From NCBI RefSeq assembly GCF_001591665.1, contig NZ_BCVI01000015.1:1-64000 (forward strand): a stretch of 64,000 nucleotides of DNA, given 5' to 3'. Below are positions 53,753 through 62,740 of the stretch, in pieces. The position numbers and the translations under genes were made by a program. The notes under the pieces are model-generated. The model was given only the letters and a program-made list of their open reading frames with translations. It searched no databases and was not told the origin of the DNA. The stretch is from Neobacillus soli NBRC 102451 (lineage in GTDB: Bacteria; Bacillota; Bacilli; Bacillales; Cytobacillaceae). Within the stretch, counting starts at the first letter, position 1. Every line of letters begins with the position of its first letter.

Positions 53753-55030
53753 ATGACAACGAAATGGGAAAAGTTAGAAGGAAACCGCGGTGTTCTTACA
53801 GTTGAAGTAAGTGCGGAAAAAGTAAGCGAAGGTCTTGACGCGGCATTCCAAAAGGTTGTTAAACAAGTAAGCGTACCAGGCTTCCGTAAAGGTAAAATGC
53901 CTCGTGGAATGTTTGAAAAACGCTTTGGTGTAGAATCACTTTATCAAGATGCATTAGATATTCTTCTTCCTGAAGCATACGGAAGTGCCATTGATGAAAC
54001 AGGAATCGAACCTGTTGATCGTCCTGACATCGACGTTGAACAAATGGAAAAGGGTAAAGAGCTTATCTTCAAAGCAACGGTTACAGTTAAGCCTGAAGTG
54101 ACATTAGGCGAATATAAAGGCTTAGAAGTAGAGGCGTTGGATACAAACGTTACTGAAGAAGACGTTGCTAACGAATTAAAAACGCTTCAAGAGCGCCAAG
54201 CGGAGCTAGTTGTTAAAGAAGAAAGCCCTGCTGAAAACGGTGATACTGTTGTTCTTGACTTTGAAGGATTCGTTGATGGCGAAGCTTTTGAAGGCGGCCA
54301 AGCTGAAAACCACTCACTTGAATTAGGTACTGGATCATTCATCCCTGGTTTTGAAGAGCAGCTTGTAGGTGTTAAAGCTGGCGAATCAAAAGACGTGGAA
54401 GTAACCTTCCCTGAAGAATACCACGCTGCAGAGCTTGCTGGTAAGCCAGCAACATTCAAAGTAACTGTTCATGAAATTAAAGGAAAAGAACTTCCTGAAT
54501 TAGATGACGAGTTTGCAAAAGATGTGGACGATGAAGTTGAAACATTAGATGCATTAAAAGAAAAAATCAAAACTCGTTTAGAAGACAGCAAGAAGCATGA
54601 AGCAGAGCATCACCTTCGTGATACTGTCGTTGAAAAAGCGGCTGAAAATGCTGAGGTTGAAATTCCCGAAGTTATGATCGAAAATGAATTAAACCGCATG
54701 CTTCAAGAATTTGAACAACGTCTGCAAATGCAAGGGATGAACATGGAGCTTTACTTCCAATTCTCCGGACAAGACGAAAAAGCACTTCGTGAACAAATGA
54801 AGGAAGAAGCTGTAAACCGTGTACGTGTTAACTTAACATTAGAAGCGATTGCTAAAGCAGAGAACCTTGACGTTACTGAAGAAGAAGTAAACGCTGAGCT
54901 TGAAAACATGGCTGGAATGTACAACATGACCGTTGATAGCATTAAACAAGCGCTAGGCGGACTTGAAGGCATTAAAGCAGACCTTAAACTTAAAAAAGCA
55001 GTAGATTTTCTTGTTGAAAATAAGAAGTAA
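53753..55030 (+). CDS. tig: Trigger factor
   Basis: Ribosome-bound chaperone and peptidyl-prolyl isomerase meeting nascent chains. 425 residues from the ATG at 53753 (TTGGAGGG upstream; in-frame codons from 53723 precede it). N-terminal ribosome-binding domain with the GFRKGKMPR signature (about 43-51), FKBP-type domain (about 150-240: [20 protein letters not shown]) and helical C-terminal domain. Monocistronic. Confidence 0.96.
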   Translation: MTTKWEKLEGNRGVLTVEVSAEKVSEGLDAAFQKVVKQVSVPGFRKGKMPRGMFEKRFGVESLYQDALDILLPEAYGSAIDETGIEPVDRPDIDVEQMEKGKELIFKATVTVKPEVTLGEYKGLEVEALDTNVTEEDVANELKTLQERQAELVVKEESPAENGDTVVLDFEGFVDGEAFEGGQAENHSLELGTGSFIPGFEEQLVGVKAGESKDVEVTFPEEYHAAELAGKPATFKVTVHEIKGKELPELDDEFAKDVDDEVETLDALKEKIKTRLEDSKKHEAEHHLRDTVVEKAAENAEVEIPEVMIENELNRMLQEFEQRLQMQGMNMELYFQFSGQDEKALREQMKEEAVNRVRVNLTLEAIAKAENLDVTEEEVNAELENMAGMYNMTVDSIKQALGGLEGIKADLKLKKAVDFLVENKK

Positions 55031-55041
55031 TTCATAAATTA

Positions 55042-55075
55042 AGACAAGGCGCGATTAAATCGTGCCTTGTTTTAT
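55042..55075 (+). terminator. tig terminator
   Basis: ACAAGGCGCGAT / ATCGTGCCTTGT, a 12-bp stem with one mismatch and a T-rich tail. Confidence 0.9.
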
Positions 55076-55429
55076 ACATTTTTTCAATTACATATTATAA
55101 TAAGAAAAGGGAACCCTTTTCAAAAAATGAGCAGGAAATTCAGAAAGTCACGCCGAATTAAAAATAAATAATTTCCAAACAGCTTAGAGTTTTATTTTTA
55201 TCATAATGGTTAAGATTAATGAGTACATACAGTTTTTAAAATGAATTGCACAAATAAAAGAAGAAAAATGAAAAACATAATTGCGTAAAGCTTTTTATTT
55301 CCAGTCCATAAGCTTATTATGTTACAATGCAAAATACATACTATTGAATTGTTAGAAAAATATCGGATATTATTTGTGTAATTCGCAGCTTTAAATAGGG
55401 TATTAACATGTATTGAGGGGTGAAAGGAT
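55076..55429. other. Gene-free interval upstream of clpX
   Basis: About 355 A/T-rich bases. TGTTACAAT near 55320-55328 is a possible extended -10 element for clpX without a good -35. An open frame on the minus strand (55216-55482) overlaps the clpX start and shows no coding character. Confidence 0.4.
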
Positions 55430-56689
55430 TTGTTTAAATTTAATGATGAAAAAGGACAATTAAAGTGTTCCTTCTGTGGCAAAACACAGGATCAAGTTCG
55501 AAAGTTAGTGGCCGGGCCGGGAGTTTATATATGTGATGAATGTATCGAGCTTTGCACGGAAATCGTTGAGGAAGAACTTGGGACTGAAGAAGAAGTAGAA
55601 TTTAAAGACGTACCAAAGCCAAAGGAAATTTGTGAAATTCTTGATGAGTACGTCATCGGCCAGGATCAGGCAAAAAAATCGTTATCTGTAGCTGTATATA
55701 ACCACTACAAGCGGATCAATTCCAATAGCAAAATTGATGACGTTGAGCTTTCAAAGAGTAATATCTGTATGATTGGACCAACAGGAAGCGGTAAAACACT
55801 ATTGGCGCAAACATTGGCACGTATTTTGAATGTACCGTTTGCAATCGCCGATGCAACTTCTCTTACCGAGGCTGGTTATGTTGGGGAAGACGTCGAAAAC
55901 ATTTTATTAAAATTAATTCAATCTGCCGATTATGATGTTGAAAAAGCAGAAAAAGGGATTATATATATCGATGAAATTGATAAGATTGCGCGTAAATCTG
56001 AAAATCCTTCGATTACAAGGGATGTTTCCGGTGAGGGCGTTCAGCAGGCATTATTAAAAATTCTTGAAGGTACGGTTGCAAGTGTTCCACCTCAAGGCGG
56101 ACGTAAGCACCCGCATCAGGAATTCATTCAAATCGATACCACAAATATTTTATTTATTTGCGGTGGTGCGTTTGACGGAATTGAACCAATTATCAAGCGC
56201 CGTTTAGGCCAAAAAGTAATTGGCTTTGGTTCAGATGTGAAGCAAGTAGACATTGCCCAAAAAGAACTTCTTTCAAAGGTATTGCCTGAGGACTTGCTCC
56301 GCTTTGGACTAATCCCAGAATTTATCGGCCGTCTTCCGGTTATCGCAAGTCTTGAACAGTTAGATGAAGCAGCATTGATTGAAATTTTAACTAAGCCAAA
56401 AAATGCACTAGTGAAACAATATCAAAAAATGCTTGAAATCGACGATGTTGAGCTGCAATTTGAAGAAGGTGCATTGGTGGAAATTGCGAAGAAGGCGATT
56501 GAACGAAAAACGGGTGCCCGTGGTCTGCGTTCGATTATTGAAGGAATCATGCTTGATGTCATGTTTGACCTTCCTTCTCGCTCTGACATTACAAAGTGTG
56601 TGATTACCAAAGATACAGTGATTGAAAATAGCGTTCCAAAACTAATTTTAGAAGATGGAACCGTTGTTGCAGAAGAAAAATCCGCATAA
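55430..56689 (+). CDS. clpX: ATP-dependent Clp protease ATPase subunit ClpX
   Basis: AAA+ unfoldase that feeds ClpP. 419 residues from a TTG at 55430 after GGGGTGAAAGGA. Zinc finger with Cys13, Cys16, Cys35 and Cys38; Walker A GPTGSGKT (about 115-122); Walker [12 protein letters not shown]; ClpP-docking loop region LIGFGSDV-like VIGFGSDVK; and sensor 2 [10 protein letters not shown]. Follows tig as in other bacilli. Confidence 0.97.
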   Translation: MFKFNDEKGQLKCSFCGKTQDQVRKLVAGPGVYICDECIELCTEIVEEELGTEEEVEFKDVPKPKEICEILDEYVIGQDQAKKSLSVAVYNHYKRINSNSKIDDVELSKSNICMIGPTGSGKTLLAQTLARILNVPFAIADATSLTEAGYVGEDVENILLKLIQSADYDVEKAEKGIIYIDEIDKIARKSENPSITRDVSGEGVQQALLKILEGTVASVPPQGGRKHPHQEFIQIDTTNILFICGGAFDGIEPIIKRRLGQKVIGFGSDVKQVDIAQKELLSKVLPEDLLRFGLIPEFIGRLPVIASLEQLDEAALIEILTKPKNALVKQYQKMLEIDDVELQFEEGALVEIAKKAIERKTGARGLRSIIEGIMLDVMFDLPSRSDITKCVITKDTVIENSVPKLILEDGTVVAEEKSA

Positions 56690-56697
56690 TTTTTTAG

Positions 56698-56724
56698 AGA
56701 CCCGGCCAATTGCTGGGTCTTTTC
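56698..56724 (+). terminator. clpX terminator
   Basis: AGACCCGGC / GCTGGGTCT, a 9-bp stem with one wobble, followed by T residues. Confidence 0.85.
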
Positions 56725-56810
56725 ATGTTCTATTGGTGTTTTTTAGCTTTCTTCAGTGGTTTTTTCGCTCAATTAGGTAATTTTCATGTACTATCTACGA
56801 AATATTGGGG

Positions 56811-57028
56811 CCAATGAGCGAATTTCCGGGCCCAATGGGCGAATTCTTCGGGCCAATGAGCGAATTTCCGGGTTCAATGGGCGAATTTCCGAGCCCAATG
56901 AGCGAATTATTGAATCTTACTCGCGAATTTCCATGCCTTACTCGCGAATTATCGTACATTACTTGCGAATTTCCTGGCTTTACCCGCGAATTTCCACCTT
57001 TTACTCGCGAATCTGAATTTTCGCCATC
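56811..57028 (-). repeat. 21-bp tandem array 5 (GCGAATTTCC type)
   Basis: GCGAAT occurs at 56818, 56839, 56860, 56881, 56902, 56923, 56944, 56965, 56986 and 57007: ten copies, exactly 21 bases apart. Units alternate AATGAGCGAATTTCCGGGCC and AATGGGCGAATT types, then change to TACTCGCGAATTTCC types. Read on the minus strand the core is AATTCGC followed by TCATT or GAGTAA, linking it to arrays 1-3. Fills the clpX-lonB gap; frames with seven-residue repeats here are not genes. Confidence 0.92.
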
Positions 57029-57126
57029 ACCCCGTTTCAGTTTCTTCTATTTTCTTGTTTATTCCATCACACTGCAGGAAATACTTATTAATATCTATTA
57101 TGTAATAAGTTGCAGGAGGGAATAGT

Positions 57127-58797
57127 ATGAGTTGGACGGGGATTGCCTTATTTATACAGCTATTTTTCGGAATCATCATTGGGCTCTATTTTTGGAATTT
57201 GCTTAGAAATCAGCGTACACAAAAAGTGAGTATTGATCGGGAATCCCGAAAGGAAATGGAACAGCTTCGCAAAATGAGATCCATTTCATTAACAGAGCCA
57301 TTAGCCGAAAAGGTCCGGCCTACAAGTTTTCAGGACATTGTTGGCCAAGAGGATGGGATAAAATCATTGAAAGCGGCGTTATGCGGACCAAATCCGCAGC
57401 ATGTGATCATTTATGGGCCGCCAGGAATTGGTAAAACAGCCGCAGCCCGCCTTGTCTTGGAGGAAGCGAAAAAGAATCATAAATCACCATTTAAACGTGA
57501 ATCGGTTTTTATTGAATTAGATGCTACAACAGCAAGATTTGATGAAAGAGGTATAGCCGACCCGTTAATCGGTTCCGTTCATGACCCCATCTATCAAGGG
57601 GCAGGGGCGATGGGACAGGCTGGAATCCCGCAGCCAAAACAAGGAGCGGTTACGAATGCGCATGGGGGCGTGCTCTTTATAGACGAAATTGGGGAATTGC
57701 ATCCGATTCAAATGAATAAGCTCCTAAAAGTGTTAGAGGATCGGAAGGTATTCCTCGAAAGTGCTTATTATAATGAAGAAAATAACCAAATCCCAACCCA
57801 TATCCATGATATTTTTAAAAATGGACTTCCCGCTGATTTTCGTTTGATTGGTGCGACAACGAGGACACCAAGTGAAATTCCTCCTGCCATCCGTTCACGC
57901 TGTATGGAGGTGTTCTTTCGGGATTTAAGCCAGGAAGAGATTGTGCAAATTGCCAATAAAGCGGCGGATAAGGTAAATCTGCAAATAAATGAAACCGGTG
58001 TAAATATTCTTTCTAATTATGCTAGGAACGGGCGTGAAACGGTTAACCTGATTCAAATTGCGGCCGGTCTGGCAATTACCGAAGAACGCAATTTTATTAA
58101 GGATGAAGATATAGAATGGGTCATCCACTCCAGTCAAATGACGCCAAGAATGGAACGAAAGATCAATGATTTAGCTCATGTTGGTCTTATCAATGGGCTA
58201 GCAGTTTACGGGCCGAATTCAGGGGCATTACTTGAAATAGAAGTGACCGTCATCCCCGCAAAGGATAAAGGGTCCATCAATATTACCGGAATTGTTGAGG
58301 AAGAGAGTATTGGCGGTCAAGGGAAATCGATTCGCCGGAAAAGTATGGCGCGCGGTTCAATTGAAAATGTCATTACCGTTTTACGTTCAATGGGTGTGCC
58401 AGCAAATGACTATGATATCCACGTGAATTTTCCGGGCGGGGTTCCGATTGATGGTCCTTCCGCAGGAATTGCGATGGCGACAGGGATTTACTCCGCTATT
58501 TATAAAATTCCAATCGACAACACGGTAGCGATGACGGGAGAAATTAGTATCCACGGAAATGTGAAACCAATTGGCGGTGTTTATCCGAAGGTAAAGGCGG
58601 CCCGAAAGGCTGGCGTAAAAACCGTCATTATTCCAGAGGAAAATATGCAAACAATCTTAAACGAAATCGATGGAATCAAGATTGTTCCGGTTACCCATCT
58701 TCATGAGGTTTTTGAAATTGCCCTCGTGAATGACTATCAGCGAATCGATGCGATTCCAGCTTCGGTGATTGAGCTAGCCAAAAAAGAAACCATTTAA
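57127..58797 (+). CDS. lonB: ATP-dependent protease LonB
   Basis: Membrane-anchored Lon-type protease; in B. subtilis it is made in the forespore under sigma-F and removes sporulation regulators such as misplaced sigma-H. 556 residues, ATG after CAGGAGGG. One N-terminal membrane helix (about 5-24), AAA+ domain with Walker A GPPGIGKT (about 99-106) and Walker B VLFIDEIGEL, and a C-terminal Lon protease domain with the catalytic Ser in DGPSAGIAMATG and Lys in KPIGGVYPKVKAARKAG. It lacks the large N-terminal domain of LonA. Confidence 0.94.
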   Translation: MSWTGIALFIQLFFGIIIGLYFWNLLRNQRTQKVSIDRESRKEMEQLRKMRSISLTEPLAEKVRPTSFQDIVGQEDGIKSLKAALCGPNPQHVIIYGPPGIGKTAAARLVLEEAKKNHKSPFKRESVFIELDATTARFDERGIADPLIGSVHDPIYQGAGAMGQAGIPQPKQGAVTNAHGGVLFIDEIGELHPIQMNKLLKVLEDRKVFLESAYYNEENNQIPTHIHDIFKNGLPADFRLIGATTRTPSEIPPAIRSRCMEVFFRDLSQEEIVQIANKAADKVNLQINETGVNILSNYARNGRETVNLIQIAAGLAITEERNFIKDEDIEWVIHSSQMTPRMERKINDLAHVGLINGLAVYGPNSGALLEIEVTVIPAKDKGSINITGIVEEESIGGQGKSIRRKSMARGSIENVITVLRSMGVPANDYDIHVNFPGGVPIDGPSAGIAMATGIYSAIYKIPIDNTVAMTGEISIHGNVKPIGGVYPKVKAARKAGVKTVIIPEENMQTILNEIDGIKIVPVTHLHEVFEIALVNDYQRIDAIPASVIELAKKETI

Positions 58798-58866
58798 ATA
58801 GAAAAACTTACTGCGGCAGCAAGTACACCAACCAGCCTCTGTATGCTAAGAATGAAAACAAGGAAG

Positions 58867-58906
58867 AACTTCGGTTTGTGTCAGACAGACAAACCGAAGT
58901 TTTTTA
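58867..58906 (+). terminator. lonB terminator
   Basis: Perfect 13-bp stem AACTTCGGTTTGT / ACAAACCGAAGTT with a T run. Confidence 0.93.
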
Positions 58907-59008
58907 TTGCTTCATTTTTTCAAAAGGAATCTAGGAAGATTTCCTTAGGATTGGGGAAAGTAATGTTATATTGAAAAAAGATTTCCCGGTGCGTCATTTC
59001 TCTAAAAA

Positions 59009-59037
59009 TAGACACTTAAAAATAAATAGGATAGAAT
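59009..59037 (+). promoter_or_regulatory. Promoter of lonA
   Basis: TAGACA (59009-59014), 17-base spacer, TAGAAT (59032-59037); each differs from consensus at one position. It lies 64 bases before the lonA start. No CtsR or HrcA site was seen. Confidence 0.6.
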
Positions 59038-59100
59038 TGTACAAAGACTATACTGCTATTGCAGTAGAAAATATTGATTTGCATGTGGAGGTGCAGTATT

Positions 59101-61428
59101 TTGGCGAAAATGAACGAATTGATCGTCCCCATCCTGCCGCTTCGGGGATTGCTTGTCTATCCGACAATGGTCCTTCATTTAGATGTAGGACGTGAAAGAT
59201 CGGTACAAGCGCTTGAAAAAGCAATGGTAGATGACCATTTAATTTTCCTAACCACTCAAAAGGATGTTTCCATTGATGATCCATCTGAAGAGGATTTATA
59301 CAGGCTTGGAACGTTGACAAAGGTTAAGCAGATGCTTAAACTGCCAAATGGCACGATAAGAGTATTGGTAGAAGGATTGAACAGAGCAGAAATTGTTTCT
59401 TTTTATGATGAAGAGGACTATTATTCCGTAAAAATCATCACGTATGAAGATCCGGATACGAAGGATGTTGAAGATCAGGCCTTGATGAGAACAATGCTTG
59501 ATTATTTCGAGCAATACATAAAATTATCAAAAAAAATCTCTGCGGAAACATATGCTTCTGTCACAGATATTGAGGAACCTGGCAGAATGGCCGACATCAT
59601 CGCCTCGCATTTGCCAATCAAGCTGAAGGAAAAGCAGGAAATCCTTGAGACGATTGATATTAAAAAACGTGTCAATCTGGTTATTGATACGATCCATAAC
59701 GAAAAAGAAGTCCTTAATCTTGAAAAAAAGATTGGTCAGCGTGTCAAGCGTTCGATGGAAAGGACTCAAAAAGAGTATTACCTGCGTGAGCAAATGAAGG
59801 CGATTCAGAAGGAATTAGGCGATAAAGAAGGCAAAACAGGTGAAATTGCCGAACTTACGAAAAAAATCGAGCAAGCGGATATGCCCGAACATGTACTAAA
59901 AGCCGCACTGAAAGAGCTTGACCGCTATGAAAAGGTGCCAACGAGCTCTGCCGAAAGTGCTGTTATTCGCAACTATATCGATTGGCTGATTTCCATCCCC
60001 TGGTCGAAAAAGACAGAGGATGACATCGATATAAACCGTGCGGAAAAAATATTAAATCAAGATCATTACGGACTTGAAAAAGTAAAAGAGCGTGTTCTTG
60101 AATATTTAGCTGTTCAGAAGCTGACCAATTCGTTAAAAGGGCCGATCCTTTGCCTTGCCGGACCTCCGGGTGTTGGAAAAACAAGTCTTGCCCGTTCGAT
60201 TGCGACATCGCTAAATCGGAACTTTGTCCGCGTTTCACTTGGAGGCGTCCGTGACGAATCGGAAATTCGCGGTCATCGCCGAACATATGTCGGTGCGATG
60301 CCAGGGCGAATCATCCAAGGTATGAAAAAAGCAGGAACGATGAACCCCGTCTTTTTACTAGACGAAATTGATAAAATGTCGAATGATTTCCGCGGTGATC
60401 CATCTTCGGCGATGCTTGAGGTCCTAGACCCAGAGCAAAACAATAATTTTAGCGATCATTATATCGAGGAACCATATGATTTATCAAAGGTAATGTTTAT
60501 TGCGACAGCCAATAACCTTTCGACGATACCGGGACCGCTTTTAGACCGAATGGAGATTATCACCATCGCTGGCTACACCGAGCTTGAAAAAGTCCATATT
60601 TGCAGGGACCATTTACTGCCAAAGCAGATCAAAGAAAATGGACTGACAAAGGGGATTCTGCAAGTCCGCGATGATGCGATACTCAAAGTCGTCCGTTATT
60701 ACACACGCGAAGCCGGTGTTCGAAGCTTGGAACGCCAGATGGCCACCCTCTGTAGGAAGACAGCGAAGATTATAGTTTCCAGCGAGAAAAAACGTGTCAT
60801 TATTACCGAAAAAACGGTTGAGGAATTCTTAGGAAAACCAAAATTCCGCTATGGAATGGCAGAGGCCGAGGATCAGGTCGGAGTGGCAACGGGCTTAGCC
60901 TATACAACTGTTGGCGGCGACACCCTGCAAATCGAAGTGTCTCTATCTCCTGGTAAGGGTAAACTCGTCCTAACTGGTAAGCTGGGCGATGTTATGAAGG
61001 AATCGGCTCAAGCCGCATTTAGCTATATTCGCTCCAAAGCGGGTGTGCTCGGTATTGAAAAAGATTTTCATGAAAAATATGATATCCATATCCACGTTCC
61101 GGAAGGTGCGGTTCCAAAGGATGGGCCATCAGCCGGGATTACGATGGCAACGGCGCTTGTCTCGGCCTTGTCAGGAAGACCTATTCGTCGTGAAGTTGGG
61201 ATGACGGGGGAGATTACCTTACGTGGCAGGGTTCTTCCGATTGGCGGCTTGAAAGAGAAAACACTCAGCGCCCATAGAGCGGGACTAACGAAGATTATTC
61301 TTCCAAAAGATAATGAAATGGATATTGATGATATTCCTGAAAGCGTCAGAAATGAATTGGAATTTGTTCTTGTTTCCCATGTGGATGAAGTTTTAAAGCA
61401 TGCCCTTCTGGATGGTGACGTGCAATGA
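59101..61428 (+). CDS. lonA: ATP-dependent protease LonA
   Basis: Cytoplasmic AAA+ protease for damaged and regulatory proteins. 775 residues from a TTG at 59101, set by TGGAGGTG; frames from 59074 precede the site. N-terminal substrate domain (about 1-200, [19 protein letters not shown]), coiled coil, ATPase with Walker [10 protein letters not shown] (about 354-362), and protease domain with catalytic Ser677 ([10 protein letters not shown]) and Lys720 ([14 protein letters not shown]). It overlaps ysxC by 4 bases. Confidence 0.96.
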   Translation: MAKMNELIVPILPLRGLLVYPTMVLHLDVGRERSVQALEKAMVDDHLIFLTTQKDVSIDDPSEEDLYRLGTLTKVKQMLKLPNGTIRVLVEGLNRAEIVSFYDEEDYYSVKIITYEDPDTKDVEDQALMRTMLDYFEQYIKLSKKISAETYASVTDIEEPGRMADIIASHLPIKLKEKQEILETIDIKKRVNLVIDTIHNEKEVLNLEKKIGQRVKRSMERTQKEYYLREQMKAIQKELGDKEGKTGEIAELTKKIEQADMPEHVLKAALKELDRYEKVPTSSAESAVIRNYIDWLISIPWSKKTEDDIDINRAEKILNQDHYGLEKVKERVLEYLAVQKLTNSLKGPILCLAGPPGVGKTSLARSIATSLNRNFVRVSLGGVRDESEIRGHRRTYVGAMPGRIIQGMKKAGTMNPVFLLDEIDKMSNDFRGDPSSAMLEVLDPEQNNNFSDHYIEEPYDLSKVMFIATANNLSTIPGPLLDRMEIITIAGYTELEKVHICRDHLLPKQIKENGLTKGILQVRDDAILKVVRYYTREAGVRSLERQMATLCRKTAKIIVSSEKKRVIITEKTVEEFLGKPKFRYGMAEAEDQVGVATGLAYTTVGGDTLQIEVSLSPGKGKLVLTGKLGDVMKESAQAAFSYIRSKAGVLGIEKDFHEKYDIHIHVPEGAVPKDGPSAGITMATALVSALSGRPIRREVGMTGEITLRGRVLPIGGLKEKTLSAHRAGLTKIILPKDNEMDIDDIPESVRNELEFVLVSHVDEVLKHALLDGDVQ

Positions 61429-62006
61429 AGGTAGTCAGCTCAGATATTGTCATCAGTGCGGTGAAACCGGATCAGTACCCGGAAACAGATTTACCTGAAT
61501 TTGCGCTTGCAGGCCGTTCCAATGTGGGGAAATCTTCTTTTATCAATAAGATGCTCAACCGGAAAGGCCTGGCGAGAATTTCGTCTAAACCAGGAAAGAC
61601 CCAAACGCTTAATTTTTACCTGATTAACGAAATTCTTCATTTTGTCGATGTGCCAGGTTATGGCTACGCGAAAGTCTCTAAGTCAGAGCGGGCCGCCTGG
61701 GGGAAAATGATTGATACGTATATAACGACACGCGAGCAGTTAAAAGCGGTTGTCCAAATCGTCGATTTAAGGCATCCACCCTCGAAGGATGATGTGATGA
61801 TGTATGATTTTTTAAAGCATCACGACATCCCGTGTGTGATTATCGCCACGAAGGCGGATAAAATCCCCAAAGGGAAATGGCAAAAGCATTTAAAGGTAAC
61901 ACGCGAGACACTCGATCTTGATAAAAACGACCAACTAATTCTTTTCTCCTCTGAAACAGGTGAGGGAAAAGATAAAGCATGGTCCGCACTGCAGAGTTTT
62001 ATGTAA
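61425..62006 (+). CDS. ysxC: Ribosome-biogenesis GTPase YsxC (EngB)
   Basis: Essential GTPase in late 50S assembly in B. subtilis. 193 residues; G1 [10 protein letters not shown] (about 31-40), G2 region [11 protein letters not shown]3 DVPGYGYA (about 77-84), G4 TKAD (about 144-147) and G5 SSETGEG. The ATG overlaps the lonA stop (ATGA), so the two are translationally coupled, as in other bacilli. Confidence 0.96.
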   Translation: MKVVSSDIVISAVKPDQYPETDLPEFALAGRSNVGKSSFINKMLNRKGLARISSKPGKTQTLNFYLINEILHFVDVPGYGYAKVSKSERAAWGKMIDTYITTREQLKAVVQIVDLRHPPSKDDVMMYDFLKHHDIPCVIIATKADKIPKGKWQKHLKVTRETLDLDKNDQLILFSSETGEGKDKAWSALQSFM

Positions 62007-62007
62007 A

Positions 62008-62043
62008 ATAAACGCCGGGCGCTATACAGCCCGGCGTTTATTT
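62008..62043. terminator. Bidirectional terminator after ysxC
   Basis: Perfect 13-bp stem ATAAACGCCGGGC / GCCCGGCGTTTAT with an 8-base loop. A T run follows on the plus strand; it also lies at the end of the minus-strand gene. Confidence 0.92.
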
Positions 62044-62526
62044 TTTTCTTTTTAGTAGAAAATAGATACCAACTACAATTAAAAGTGCGGGCCAAAACTT
62101 CCACACAAAACTCATCCCGTTTTGAAGTATGCCGAAATATCCAGCAATTTTATCATAAAAGAGCAGCAGGACAGCTAAAATAAGAAAAAGGAAGGCTTGA
62201 AACAAGCCTGAGTTTGTTTTTTGAAAGCGCAGAAATAGCCCAAACGAAATAATCAATATTAACATACCAATATTATTACTAGGCCAAAATCCGATTCTGC
62301 CGGCTAGGTGCAAATGCAGACCCAGTCCAGTCATAATCACCCCGGGAAGAATCGATGCATGCTCCTTCGCTGAATAGCCTTGACCTAAAAAGGCTATCCC
62401 AACAATGATCAGTAATGTCGGCCATGTAGAAATTTGTTGAAAAAAAGTGATATTTAATTGCTGTAAAAAAAAGTAAGCCCCAAATCCGATTAATAAAATC
62501 CCTGGGAAAATATGTTGGTTTTTCAT
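62038..62526 (-). CDS. LiaI/LiaF-like multi-pass membrane protein
   Basis: 162 residues from the ATG at 62526 (MKNQHIFPGILLIGFGAYFF); the frame extends back to 62586 but GGAAGCGG favours the inner start. About six hydrophobic spans with repeated FPGILLIGFGAYF, WPTLLIIVGIAFL and WPALLIVVGIYFL motifs, typical of the LiaI-LiaF-like transmembrane domain, and a KRKK tail. Occupies the place of B. subtilis ysxD, but I cannot confirm that identity. Function unknown. Confidence 0.72.
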   Translation of the reverse strand: MKNQHIFPGILLIGFGAYFFLQQLNITFFQQISTWPTLLIIVGIAFLGQGYSAKEHASILPGVIMTGLGLHLHLAGRIGFWPSNNIGMLILIISFGLFLRFQKTNSGLFQAFLFLILAVLLLFYDKIAGYFGILQNGMSFVWKFWPALLIVVGIYFLLKRKK

Positions 62527-62687
62527 CAAAACACCGCTTCCAGTAAGGTTCACTTGAATATAGTCCATTTTTTTGGTACTGTACATAAGGAAGTATTATT
62601 GAAACGTGAATAAGGAAATTCCCATTTATTTTATCATATAGTTTCGTTTTCTGTTCACATTTTTCGGGCAAAAGTCGAATTTGCTCG

Positions 62688-62696
62688 TGATATAAT
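62688..62696 (+). promoter_or_regulatory. Extended -10 promoter of hemA
   Basis: TGATATAAT is a perfect extended -10 element, 45 bases before the hemA ATG. The -35 region is weak. Confidence 0.6.
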
Positions 62697-62704
62697 CATA
62701 CTAG
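62690..62704 (+). promoter_or_regulatory. Possible PerR box at hemA promoter
   Basis: ATATAATCATACTAG agrees with the Per box TTATAATNATTATAA at 10 of 14 defined positions and overlaps the -10 element. The hemA operon is a PerR target in B. subtilis, which makes the site plausible but not proven. Confidence 0.4.
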
Positions 62705-62740
62705 TTAAGTTGTAATATTTATTGGGGGTGTCCAAAAAAA

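Noticed and set aside
55216-55482. Minus-strand frame upstream of and into clpX
   Set aside because: Overlaps the clpX start, poor ribosome site, lysine/phenylalanine-rich content of A/T-rich DNA.
56786-57125. Two plus-strand frames between clpX and lonB (NERISGP-type and GEFPGP-type repeats)
   Set aside because: Both frames are open only because the array period is 7 codons; no ribosome site, no conserved non-repeat part.
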